From Fulvivirga imtechensis AK7 (lineage in GTDB: Bacteria > Bacteroidota > Bacteroidia > Cytophagales > Cyclobacteriaceae): 64,000 nt of DNA. Shown piece after piece: positions 9,076-16,896 of the stretch (the stretch's first letter is position 1; every line of letters begins with the position of its first letter). The stretch lies in assembly GCF_000331535.1 (NCBI RefSeq), contig NZ_AMZN01000084.1, positions 18,617 through 82,616 on the forward strand, given 5' to 3'. The notes beneath the pieces are model-generated. The model was not told the origin of the DNA. It made no database searches and saw only the letters and a program-made list of their open reading frames with translations. The translations under genes and the position numbers were made by a program.

Positions 9076-9537
9076 TCACAGCAGGTCTATATCTGAGTCT
9101 GTGATCATTTTTTTTAGATTATCATAAAGCTCGTCATCCTTTTTAAGAAATCCGGAGGCTCCAAATTTCATAAACTCCTCTTCAAAGTTTTCCCATTCGT
9201 GCATTTGCGAAATAATGATCACACGGATGTCCGAATTGTATTTTTTGATCTTCTCTAACACATCATAGCCTGTGAGAGTGATGTCATTGTTTTCATCCAG
9301 GTAAAAATCGAGAATTACAAAATCAGGGTTTGTTGTTATTTTTCTTATGCAATCATTGCCATTGAGGAAACAGCGAGTCTCGACCTGTATATTTATCTCT
9401 TCTCCTATCCTTTTGATGTACGATTTAACGATATTGTTAAAGTATTCGTCATCATCTACCACGAAAAACTTTAATTTTTTCTCTTCCTTTACTATTTCCA
9501 ACTTTAGAGTATCGGGTTGTTTTTTTACTGCTTCCAT
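9076..9537 (-). CDS. Stand-alone response regulator receiver (153 aa)
   Basis: A REC domain with a ~20-residue N-terminal extension. Visible motifs: FFVVDDDEY acidic pocket, phospho-acceptor in FVILDFYLDE, VIIISQM, and the Lys in GFLKKDD. No output domain. The ATG overlaps the hybrid kinase stop by one base (TAATG), a sign of translational coupling, so it is very likely the direct phospho-partner of that kinase. The loop after the phospho-acceptor (DENNDITLTGYDVL) is longer than usual, as in the other short receiver nearby (EDSSGQMPYSGTELL); the two receivers resemble each other more than the NtrC REC. Confidence 0.9.
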   Translation of the reverse strand: MEAVKKQPDTLKLEIVKEEKKLKFFVVDDDEYFNNIVKSYIKRIGEEINIQVETRCFLNGNDCIRKITTNPDFVILDFYLDENNDITLTGYDVLEKIKKYNSDIRVIIISQMHEWENFEEEFMKFGASGFLKKDDELYDNLKKMITDSDIDLL

Positions 9538-12173
9538 TACGCAACAGATTTAGGTAAATTCTTTTCGAGCCGGGTTATCTGCGTTTGTATTTCAGGCTTG
9601 ACCTCATTGTAAGTGTCTGAAACTCGTTGTAAAAGTTCTTCTACTTTAGTGAGATCTTTTCCATCCTGTGATTCTTTTTCTATTTCTTTTAAAAGTATCA
9701 CTAATGACATTAATCCCAGATGACGACACGGTGGGATCATCTTATGGGATTTTAATCGTAGGGTATACCAGTTCCTGGTATGTAATCCCTGGTAAATATT
9801 TGATAGGTCGACATCAAAGTTTTTGAGGAATATTTTTAGCATATTAATAACAAATCCGGCATCGCCATTGGATAGTTTTTGAAGGTCATCGAGATTCAAT
9901 TTATCTTCTATTGGAGCGGCAGTGGCATGCTGCAGTACAGTCCTGTGGTCAGGTACCAGCATTTCGATGAGCTTGGAGTATAGTTCAATTTGTGTAAAGG
10001 GCTTTAATACATACCCATCCATGCCCGCTTTCAGGCATTGATCGGCTTCCTCCCTGGATGCTGCAGCGGTAAGTGCAATGACTGGTATCCTTTTACCGGC
10101 TTTCTTTTCGATACTGCGGATCTTTTCAGTAGCTTCCAGGCCGCTCATTTCCGGCATTTGCACGTCCATAAGTATGAGGTCGTATGGCTCGCTTTCGAAG
10201 GCTTTTATTGCTTCATGTGCCGAGGTGAAAGTAGTCCCGTCTATTTTCCACTTATTGAAAATGACATTGATCAATTCAAGGTTATATTCCTGATCATCCA
10301 CGGCCATGATCTTTTTGCCCGAAAGCAGATCGTACTGTATCGGCAAAGCCTTTTGCACTTCTTTCAGGTCTTCCTTGCTGCCGATTTTGTAGCTAAGCTC
10401 AATCAGGAAGGCGGTACCTTTTCCTTCCTCGCTTTCTACGGAAATGGTACCATCATGCATTTCGACTATTTTTTTAACTATAGATAACCCCAGTCCTGTA
10501 CCGCCATATTTACGTGTTGTACTGGAGTCTACCTGGGCGAAGTCATTAAAGATCGAATTGACTTTTGCAGGGGGGATCCCTATGCCTGTGTCGGCTACTG
10601 TCAGTGCTAGCCTTGCTACATCTTTATCTGTTTCCTTTGCTTCCAGCTTAACTTCGATTGCTCCTTTAGAAGTAAATTTGATCGAGTTACCGATCAGGTT
10701 GATCAGTATCTGCTTGAAACGAACGGGGTCGCCAATAACGACTTCTGGTACGCTGTCGCTTATCTCATACCTTATCTCCAGGTGTTTCTTTTTAAAATGA
10801 TTTTCAAAAGACTCTATCACCTCATCAATATTTTGGCCGGCAGAGAAGCCAATGGATTCGAGGGAGAGTTTGCCCGACTCCAGCTTGGCATAATCCAGTA
10901 TATCATTAATGATCCTCAGCAGGTGATTGCCCGAATGATGGATGCTGCTGAGGTATTTCTTTTGCTCCTGGAGCAGGGGAGTGCCCTCTAATTGCTCGGT
11001 ATACCCTATAATGGAGTTGAGAGGGGTCCTGATCTCGTGGCTCATATTGGAAAGGAATTCTTCCTTTACCTTTGCAAGCTTTTCTGCCTTCTCCTTGGCC
11101 TTTCTCAGCTTCTCCTTATTTTTTTGATTTCTGGATATATCATTGAAAATAATGAATAGTAGTACGGCAAAGAAAACCAACGCGGCAATTAAAGTGATGG
11201 TGATTAGGTCAATAGCCCTGTCTGTGGCCTTTTCGGCTGATTCGGCCCTACTAAGAGAGATACTTTTTTCTTTTGCTTCAATCTCATTAGCCACTTTTTG
11301 AATTTTCTGCATCAGCGCATTATCTCTGACGGTAAGCGCCAACTCTTGTTCTTTTACTGCTTTGATGTTTTGTGTGCGCTCCTGTCCTATTTTAGTGATC
11401 ATACGGCCAATGTCCCTTGAGCTGAGGTCATTATTGGAGAGTATGGGAGTTTTTGAAGCATTTTTAGCTAATGCCGAGTCGGGCTGAGACTCCTGTATAT
11501 GCTCATGAGGCAGATCTTCACCGGATAGTTCTTCCGCCAGATCGGCGGGTTTGTCTTCAGTCGGATCATCAGTGCTGCTTTGATCATTGTCGTGGTTTTT
11601 GCCGAAAATGCGTTGAAAGATCGATAATTTCTTTTCTTCTCTTTCCGGCTTGGGGATCTCAACTTTTTGTATTCTGTCATATATAGATTCCGAGGGGCGG
11701 TTTGAGCGGTAAGCAATTGGCTCGGGGATCGAGTCTTTCTGTCTTAATTTGGCAATATTCTCCAATACACGTTCGAAAAGCTCTTCTGTATCATGATCCT
11801 TTTTAATATCAATAAGCTCTTTCAGAGTGCCGTATTTCTGTTCTATAAGCCTCTCCATAGAGTCAATCATTACCAGTTGCTCTCTGTTCTTTACCAGATC
11901 ATAGAGCCTGGTCATCTTATTATCGATCGTGGTGATAGATTCATAAAAAGGTGTGAGATTTTCCGATTCACGGGTAATGGTATAGGTCCTTACGCTGCTT
12001 TCAGCATCAGACAGGTCAGTAAGGATATCTTTCAGTACGGTCAATTTTTGATTGGGCTGAGACTCTTCTTTAATAGAAACTATCAGTTGAGTCAAAGTCA
12101 TCTGACCGATAAATCCGATAAGGGCCAGCGCGAGGAGGGCAAAAACAAAGGTTAAAATAATTTTACCTTTCAT
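9537..12173 (-). CDS. Hybrid sensor histidine kinase with receiver and Hpt domains
   Basis: 878 residues. TM1 about 5-27; a ~300-residue sensor region that is helical but contains a low-complexity acidic/basic segment (about 165-255, rich in Pro, Glu, Asp and Lys); TM2 about 320-345; coiled linker; HisKA with MSHEIRTPLN (phospho-acceptor His379); HATPase with N box, DTGIGI and GGTGLGLSIV; REC domain with LILMDVQMP (Asp670); C-terminal Hpt-like domain with His810 in SHKMIPPCRHLGL. It can therefore run a His-Asp-His relay internally and pass phosphate to the stand-alone receivers or the NtrC regulator downstream. The signal sensed is unknown. Confidence 0.93.
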   Translation of the reverse strand: MKGKIILTFVFALLALALIGFIGQMTLTQLIVSIKEESQPNQKLTVLKDILTDLSDAESSVRTYTITRESENLTPFYESITTIDNKMTRLYDLVKNREQLVMIDSMERLIEQKYGTLKELIDIKKDHDTEELFERVLENIAKLRQKDSIPEPIAYRSNRPSESIYDRIQKVEIPKPEREEKKLSIFQRIFGKNHDNDQSSTDDPTEDKPADLAEELSGEDLPHEHIQESQPDSALAKNASKTPILSNNDLSSRDIGRMITKIGQERTQNIKAVKEQELALTVRDNALMQKIQKVANEIEAKEKSISLSRAESAEKATDRAIDLITITLIAALVFFAVLLFIIFNDISRNQKNKEKLRKAKEKAEKLAKVKEEFLSNMSHEIRTPLNSIIGYTEQLEGTPLLQEQKKYLSSIHHSGNHLLRIINDILDYAKLESGKLSLESIGFSAGQNIDEVIESFENHFKKKHLEIRYEISDSVPEVVIGDPVRFKQILINLIGNSIKFTSKGAIEVKLEAKETDKDVARLALTVADTGIGIPPAKVNSIFNDFAQVDSSTTRKYGGTGLGLSIVKKIVEMHDGTISVESEEGKGTAFLIELSYKIGSKEDLKEVQKALPIQYDLLSGKKIMAVDDQEYNLELINVIFNKWKIDGTTFTSAHEAIKAFESEPYDLILMDVQMPEMSGLEATEKIRSIEKKAGKRIPVIALTAAASREEADQCLKAGMDGYVLKPFTQIELYSKLIEMLVPDHRTVLQHATAAPIEDKLNLDDLQKLSNGDAGFVINMLKIFLKNFDVDLSNIYQGLHTRNWYTLRLKSHKMIPPCRHLGLMSLVILLKEIEKESQDGKDLTKVEELLQRVSDTYNEVKPEIQTQITRLEKNLPKSVA

Positions 12174-12200
12174 ATTCAGTTATAAAGGTTGATAAATATA

Positions 12201-12352
12201 TAATTAGTGTCTCTAAGAAAACGCCAATGTCTGCGTTATGCTCGTCCCAAAAATGCTCACGTACCCCAGTACGCTCCGCTTTTTGGCACTTTACAAGCCT
12301 TGACCTTAACGTTTCTTAAAGCCACTTAGAGTTTTCTTACAACCACTAATTA
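12201..12352 (+). repeat. Dispersed repeat family A, copy 1
   Basis: 152-bp element whose outer ends are perfect 9-bp inverted repeats (TAATTAGTG / CACTAATTA) followed by TCTCTAAGAAAAC on the left and GTTTTCTTACAAC on the right. The core carries CGTTATGCTCGTCCCAAAAATGCTC-type and CTCCGCTTTTTGG-type segments that pair with each other. Related copies are at 19012-19211, 21982-22139 (inverted) and 55187-55334 (inverted). It lies just upstream of the hybrid kinase start. No coding capacity: MITE-like or structured-RNA repeat. Confidence 0.8.
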
Positions 12353-12627
12353 CTACAACATGTATTCCATCATGTAATACAACGTAAATTTTGCATTTTA
12401 CGATCTTTAAATTTCCTTGTAATTTTTCAATTTGATAGAAGGTGTTCAAAATGAAAACGTTAAGCTATAGGAAAATGACCTTGAGTTGTTGATAAAGAAG
12501 ATTAGCGCAATAAATGTTCCAGCAAGTCAAAAAGAAGATGAAGAAGGAATAATGGTCATAATGTGGAAGAAAATACACAGTGAGTCTTTTCTTCCCCGGT
12601 GATAGTAGCTGTGGATGACGGAAGAGA
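12353..12627. other. Intergenic region downstream of cysH
   Basis: AT-rich sequence between the repeat and the cysH stop codon. I see no conserved gene, no strong terminator with a T run, and no RNA element. Any short frame here overlaps cysH out of phase. Confidence 0.4.
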
Positions 12628-13329
12628 TCAGGAGTGTAGGCCACACTCGGTTTTGGCAGTACCAGACCATCTGCCATTGCGACCACGTCCTTTTGATGTA
12701 CAATTGTGGCATCCGATAGATGCGTACCCTTCACTTGTGAGCGGGTGAGCAGGCAGCTCATATATCAGTTGATACAGATCAACATCGGATGACGACATAT
12801 CAATAAGTGGATGAACTTTTATCTGGTTACCCTTTGGCTCAAGTATTTTTATATTTCTCCTGTTTTCATTCTGAAAAGCCATGAGTCCGGATATCCATAC
12901 TTTATAGCCACTTTTAATTTCGCTAAGTGGAGCTACCTTGTTGATAAAGCAGCATAGATCCTGGTTGTATTTCCAGGTTTTGTTTTCGTGGGTGAAGCGA
13001 TTTTTGTTTGGTTTTGCACTGATATCTACAACATTAAGGTTCAGTTGCCTGGTAAGCTGGTCGCGATACTCAAGTGTTTCTTTAAAATGGAAAGACGTGT
13101 TGATGAAGTGGATGGGATGCCCGGGCTTAACCTGAGACAGCATATGTAGCAACACTACCGATGAGCCTCCGAACGAGGAGGTGATAAGGATCTCTTCCGG
13201 TTTGAAGTTTTGAAAGATATTTTCCAATCGCTCTTTGGGCGACAGTGACCCAAATTGCTCATTTGCCTCACTGATATCAAAATTTTGATCAGTCGTTATC
13301 TCCCGAAACCAATTCTCTTGTGTGCGCAT
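12628..13329 (-). CDS. cysH: Phosphoadenylyl/adenylyl-sulfate reductase CysH, [4Fe-4S] type
   Basis: 233 residues. Reduces activated sulfate (APS or PAPS) to sulfite in assimilatory sulfate reduction. Seen: the PP-loop region SSFGGSSVVLLHML (about 51-64), the HFINTSFHFKETLEY substrate region, and the four cluster cysteines of the [4Fe-4S] class: Cys126-Cys127 (DLCCF) and Cys207/Cys210 (SIGCHNC). The catalytic Cys229 lies in the C-terminal ECGLHS. The cluster cysteines point to APS reductase rather than the cluster-free PAPS enzyme. It overlaps the preceding siroheme gene by 41 nt and is the last gene of the sulfur operon. ATP sulfurylase is not in this window. Confidence 0.93.
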   Translation of the reverse strand: MRTQENWFREITTDQNFDISEANEQFGSLSPKERLENIFQNFKPEEILITSSFGGSSVVLLHMLSQVKPGHPIHFINTSFHFKETLEYRDQLTRQLNLNVVDISAKPNKNRFTHENKTWKYNQDLCCFINKVAPLSEIKSGYKVWISGLMAFQNENRRNIKILEPKGNQIKVHPLIDMSSSDVDLYQLIYELPAHPLTSEGYASIGCHNCTSKGRGRNGRWSGTAKTECGLHS

Positions 13330-13882
13330 TTAATATTTTTACTTTTTCTGAAAAAGAAACTTTTAACTGCCTCCGGATCTTATTGAGGTTTTCAACCAGC
13401 TCATTTGTTTCGTCTGGCAGTATGCTTTCCAGCAACTCTCTAAATCTTTTTGCAAAGGTGGGCGACTGGCCATTGGTGGAAATACCAATTTTTACGTGCC
13501 CTTTCGTTACTGTAGACCCCAGGTAAAAATCACATAGGTCGGGGGTATCTGCCACATTGGTGAGAATACCCCTCTCACTCGCCTGGTTGTAAATGATCTC
13601 GTTAACAGCCCTGTCTGCTGTTGCTAAAATGACAATCCGTACTTCCGGTTTCAGGTCATCTGTTTGAAAAGGACGTTCAATTAACCGTACGTTGGGTACA
13701 CCGGCTGCTATCTCTCTTATGCCTGCTGATATCTGTGTCCCTACCAATGTTACCAGCGCCCCTGGATCATTTTTCAGCAGGGCATTTAACTTTTCCAGCG
13801 CTACATTCCCACCACCCACAATAAGAGTGTTCAGCTTGCTGAGTTTGAGAAATACCGGAAATAATTTATTGGTGGTTTCCAT
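13289..13882 (-). CDS. Precorrin-2 dehydrogenase / sirohydrochlorin ferrochelatase (Met8p/CysG N-domain type)
   Basis: 197 residues, the length of stand-alone Met8p-like proteins. N-terminal Rossmann domain with LIVGGGNVALEKL (about 18-30), then ATADRAVNEII and a helical dimerisation/chelatase domain with GISTNGQSPTFAKRFRELLE. It oxidises precorrin-2 to sirohydrochlorin and may insert iron, giving siroheme for the sulfite reductase encoded two genes upstream. Its start overlaps the cobA stop by 17 nt. The chelatase activity in such short proteins is sometimes weak; it cannot be judged from sequence. Confidence 0.9.
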   Translation of the reverse strand: METTNKLFPVFLKLSKLNTLIVGGGNVALEKLNALLKNDPGALVTLVGTQISAGIREIAAGVPNVRLIERPFQTDDLKPEVRIVILATADRAVNEIIYNQASERGILTNVADTPDLCDFYLGSTVTKGHVKIGISTNGQSPTFAKRFRELLESILPDETNELVENLNKIRRQLKVSFSEKVKILNAHTRELVSGDND

Positions 13883-14621
13883 TACTTATGTTTATTGTTT
13901 GGTAAACATTCAGATATTCACCTACTGATTCACCCACAACAATAAGTGCGGGAGTTGGTATGTATTCTTTCTGGTCCAGAATGGTTTCTATGGTGCCATG
14001 TACTACCTTTCCTGTAGGCAGAGACCCCTGAGAGATAATTGCAACGGGAGTAGAGGCTTTATCTTGCAACAGATAAAGCTCCACGATTTCCCGGAGTTTT
14101 CTTAATCCCATGAAAAATACGACCGTAGCTGATGACTGAGCGGCCAGTTTGGCATCATCGGATAATTTTCCGTTAAGGTCAGTGGCTGTTACCACCCAAA
14201 AGCTCTGGTTGATGCCTCTTGTTGTTAAAGGTATACCATAGTAGCCGGGCAGGTTAATGCTCGAGATACCGATAATTGCTTCTGTAGGGATACCAAAACT
14301 TTTTGCATAGTCAATTTCCTCTTTGCCACGTGCAAAAATGAAGGGGTCGCCACCTTTTAGCCTTACTACATGCTTGCCTTTCAGTGCATGCTCAACGATA
14401 AGCTGGTTGATCTCCTCTTGTATGGCGCTGTGTTGCCCGGCTCTTTTACCCACAAATATTTTGGTACAGGTGCTTACGGCATATTTCAAAAGCTCTTTAT
14501 TTACCAGGGCGTCATAAAGTATCACCTCTGCTGAGGCAATAGCATTTGCGCCTTTGATGGTGATCAGGTCAGGGTCACCGGGCCCTGCACCTACCAGTGT
14601 TAATTGTCCGATCTTGCTCAT
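13866..14621 (-). CDS. cobA: Uroporphyrinogen-III C-methyltransferase (SUMT)
   Basis: 251 residues, normal for the family. Adds two SAM-derived methyl groups to uroporphyrinogen III to give precorrin-2. Seen: the N-terminal glycine-rich VGAGPGDPDLITIKG, VRLKGGDPFIFARGKEEI (about 83-100) and the SAM-site region GISSINLPGYYGIPLTTRG. ATGA overlap (4 nt) with the sulfite reductase stop shows tight coupling. In this operon its product feeds siroheme synthesis rather than cobalamin. Confidence 0.95.
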   Translation of the reverse strand: MSKIGQLTLVGAGPGDPDLITIKGANAIASAEVILYDALVNKELLKYAVSTCTKIFVGKRAGQHSAIQEEINQLIVEHALKGKHVVRLKGGDPFIFARGKEEIDYAKSFGIPTEAIIGISSINLPGYYGIPLTTRGINQSFWVVTATDLNGKLSDDAKLAAQSSATVVFFMGLRKLREIVELYLLQDKASTPVAIISQGSLPTGKVVHGTIETILDQKEYIPTPALIVVGESVGEYLNVYQTINISNGNHQ

Positions 14622-16768
14622 GCTTTGTAATAATTTGAAATAACTTCTTTTTCGCTTTCCAGCGCCTGAACTGTCCGCAGCGCCAAAGCCTCCCGAAAGA
14701 ATGCCCTGGCTTGCTCCAGGTAATCTGTAGCAAAAGCAGGCTCTGGAATGTTCTGATTGATCTGAAGGACTTTTGCTTCGAAATCCTGGCCTAAGCCTCC
14801 GTCAAAGTGCTTAGCGAAATCTTTGATAATGCCGATATGAGTATTGCACTGTATATCGATACTTAGCAAAAGCGCTTTGGCAGTAATTACAAACGTGCTA
14901 TAGCTGTGATAAATAGAGTCTGCATAATAGCCGTTTTCAAGTGCTTCACCTCCATAGTGCAGGCGTTCTTCGGCATCTTGTAAAATGGTACCCACCATAT
15001 CATAGCTTACCCCGGCACATTCTCCCGTACCTATTTCAGGCACAAAAGCTTCCGTTTCTCCCCAGTCCAGGTAGTCGTCACCACCCAGGGCAGTAAGGTC
15101 TCCTAATGGTTTTAAAAGGTTGTAGAAGTACATTTTGCCCTGTCTCAGGTAGTAGTAGTTGAAATATTCTCCTTCTTCAGAATGCGCTTCGTAGTCTTTC
15201 AGCAAAATTCTTACGGCTTCAGGGATCTTTTTAGTTGGTAACTTGATCACCTTGTCAGCGATAAAGCCACGCCCATACTCATCTACACCACCGCCAAGTA
15301 CCACCTGCAGTGCAGGTATTACGGCTGATCCGTTTTTTATAGAGCTGCCATGAAAGCCAATGTTTGCGATCATATGCTGACCGCAAGAGTTCATACATCC
15401 GCTTATTTTAATGTGTATATCGGAATCTGTGATCAGTGAGTGAAATTCGCTGCTGATCATTCGCTCCAGCTCTTCCGCGATGCCCGTACTATTGGTTACA
15501 GCTAAATTACAGGTGTCTGTGCCCGGACAGGCAGTAATGTCTACAATACTTTCAGAACCAGGCTCTGCAAGGCCCAGGTGGTCAAGTACATAGAATAGGT
15601 AGGGCAGGTTTTCCTTACGGGCAAACTTAAGCAGTAATCCCTGACTTATCGTGATCCGAATATCATCGGCAATGTATCCCTTGGTAAGGTTAACCAACTC
15701 CCGGGCAGTTCCGGCATGGATGTTTCCAAGGGGGAGTCTTATTTTTATGGCGTAGAAACCTTTTTGCTTTTGCTCCAGCACATTTGTTTGAAGCCATTCC
15801 TTGTATTTTTCTTTATTTTTTATGTCCGGTTCAGGCGCTTTTTGTTCTTTTGGTATTTCAACAGGGACCGAACCGGTGTCGATGTTTAAGGAATGATGCG
15901 CATTGGCTTTTTGTTCAATACTTATCAGCTCCATGAATTTTTCCAAACCCAGGCCCCTTTTAGCCTCTACCAGGAATTTCATACGTGCTTTATGCCTTTT
16001 TTCCCGTTCTCCGTAGCGATCAAATACTCTCAACCCGGTTTCAATAAAAGGAATGATCTTATCCTCGGAAAGGAACTCATAGGCGGTCTCAGCAATGAAC
16101 GTCTGAGCGCCCAGCCCCCCGCCAACCACTACTTTAAATCCCCTTTGGCCATCTTTTATTCTTGGAATAAAGCCAAAGTCGTGGATGTATGTGAATGCAG
16201 CATCTTTATCACTCGAAGAAAAGGCGATCTTGATCTTACGGCCCATTTCCTGATTGATAGGGTTGCGCAGGAAATATTCAAATACCGCATGAGCATAAGG
16301 GGCTACGTCAAAAGGCTCGTCAGGATCTATACCAGCCAATGGAGAGGCTGTAATATTCCTTACAGTGTTACCGCATGCCTCTTTTGTAGTGATCCCTTTT
16401 TCTTCCAGTTTAGCCCACATCTCAGGAGTATCCTCCAGGTGTACAAAGTGAAGCTGAATATTTTGCCGGGTAGTAGTATGCAGGTTGCCGTTGGTGTACT
16501 CTTCGGAAACGTCCGCGATCCTTGTTAACTGCTCACCGGTAACCTTGCCATAGGGTAGCTTAATTCGGAACATTTGTACTCCCAATTGGCGCTGGCCGTA
16601 TACTCCTCTTGCCAGGCGAAAAGCTTTGAAACGCTCCTCTTGTATCTCTCCTTTTTTGAATTGTGATATCTTTTTTTGCAGTTCCAGGATGTCCTTTTGG
16701 GCTGCTTTTGAGATGTTTTCGTTTAATACTAAGGTCATATCACTGTGCGTTTTAATTTTTTTGTTCAA
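14618..16768 (-). CDS. Siroheme sulfite reductase with C-terminal HEPN-like domain
   Basis: 716 residues, about 120-150 longer than plain ferredoxin-type sulfite reductases. Two ferredoxin-like half domains (YGQRQLGVQMFRIKLPYGK; GFYAIKIRLPLGNIHAG) and the cluster/siroheme cysteines C414-x5-C420 (ACPGTDTC) and C458-x3-C462 (GCMNSC) are present. Residues about 590-700 (AEERLHYGGEALENGYYADSIYHSYSTF; AKALLLSIDIQCNTHIGIIKDF) look like a HEPN fold. It reduces sulfite to sulfide; nitrite reductase is the alternative, but cysH, metZ and the siroheme genes argue for sulfite. The electron donor may be the ferredoxin encoded at the start of the operon. Confidence 0.92.
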   Translation of the reverse strand: MNKKIKTHSDMTLVLNENISKAAQKDILELQKKISQFKKGEIQEERFKAFRLARGVYGQRQLGVQMFRIKLPYGKVTGEQLTRIADVSEEYTNGNLHTTTRQNIQLHFVHLEDTPEMWAKLEEKGITTKEACGNTVRNITASPLAGIDPDEPFDVAPYAHAVFEYFLRNPINQEMGRKIKIAFSSSDKDAAFTYIHDFGFIPRIKDGQRGFKVVVGGGLGAQTFIAETAYEFLSEDKIIPFIETGLRVFDRYGEREKRHKARMKFLVEAKRGLGLEKFMELISIEQKANAHHSLNIDTGSVPVEIPKEQKAPEPDIKNKEKYKEWLQTNVLEQKQKGFYAIKIRLPLGNIHAGTARELVNLTKGYIADDIRITISQGLLLKFARKENLPYLFYVLDHLGLAEPGSESIVDITACPGTDTCNLAVTNSTGIAEELERMISSEFHSLITDSDIHIKISGCMNSCGQHMIANIGFHGSSIKNGSAVIPALQVVLGGGVDEYGRGFIADKVIKLPTKKIPEAVRILLKDYEAHSEEGEYFNYYYLRQGKMYFYNLLKPLGDLTALGGDDYLDWGETEAFVPEIGTGECAGVSYDMVGTILQDAEERLHYGGEALENGYYADSIYHSYSTFVITAKALLLSIDIQCNTHIGIIKDFAKHFDGGLGQDFEAKVLQINQNIPEPAFATDYLEQARAFFREALALRTVQALESEKEVISNYYKA

Positions 16769-16770
16769 AT

Positions 16771-16810
16771 AAAAAGGCCTCTTCGTTGGTATCCGGGAAG
16801 AGGCCTTTTT
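16771..16810 (-). terminator. Intrinsic terminator/attenuator between metZ and sulfite reductase
   Basis: A 14-bp stem (AAAAAGGCCTCTTC / GAAGAGGCCTTTTT) with a 12-nt loop, followed by T residues on either strand, 2 nt from the sulfite reductase start. Seven loop bases (GTATCCG on the plus strand, 16789-16795) are complementary to 16827-16833 (CGGATAC), which could form a competing helix. It lies inside an otherwise contiguous operon, so it probably sets partial read-through or conditional expression of the four downstream genes. Confidence 0.75.
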
Positions 16811-16844
16811 AAAGTTTATTCCTTCACGGATACATTAATCCCTT

Positions 16845-16870
16845 ATGTGTTGACAACAAAAGCAACACAT
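16845..16870 (-). promoter_or_regulatory. Second hairpin in the metZ-sulfite reductase gap
   Basis: ATGTGTTG and CAACACAT form a perfect 8-bp stem with a 10-nt loop, 27 nt past the metZ stop and upstream (in the transcript) of the terminator at 16771-16810. No T run follows. It may be part of the same regulatory fold. Confidence 0.5.
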
Positions 16871-16896
16871 CCAGATGGCGATATCGTTGTTAATCC

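Noticed and set aside
12201..12352. Insertion sequence interpretation of repeat family A
   Set aside because: No transposase frame in any copy; ~150-200 bp and inverted ends suggest at most a non-autonomous element.
12465..12761. 98-codon minus-strand frame at the end of cysH
   Set aside because: Out-of-frame overlap with the conserved C-terminal region of cysH (SIGCHNC...ECGLHS); no signal or family features.
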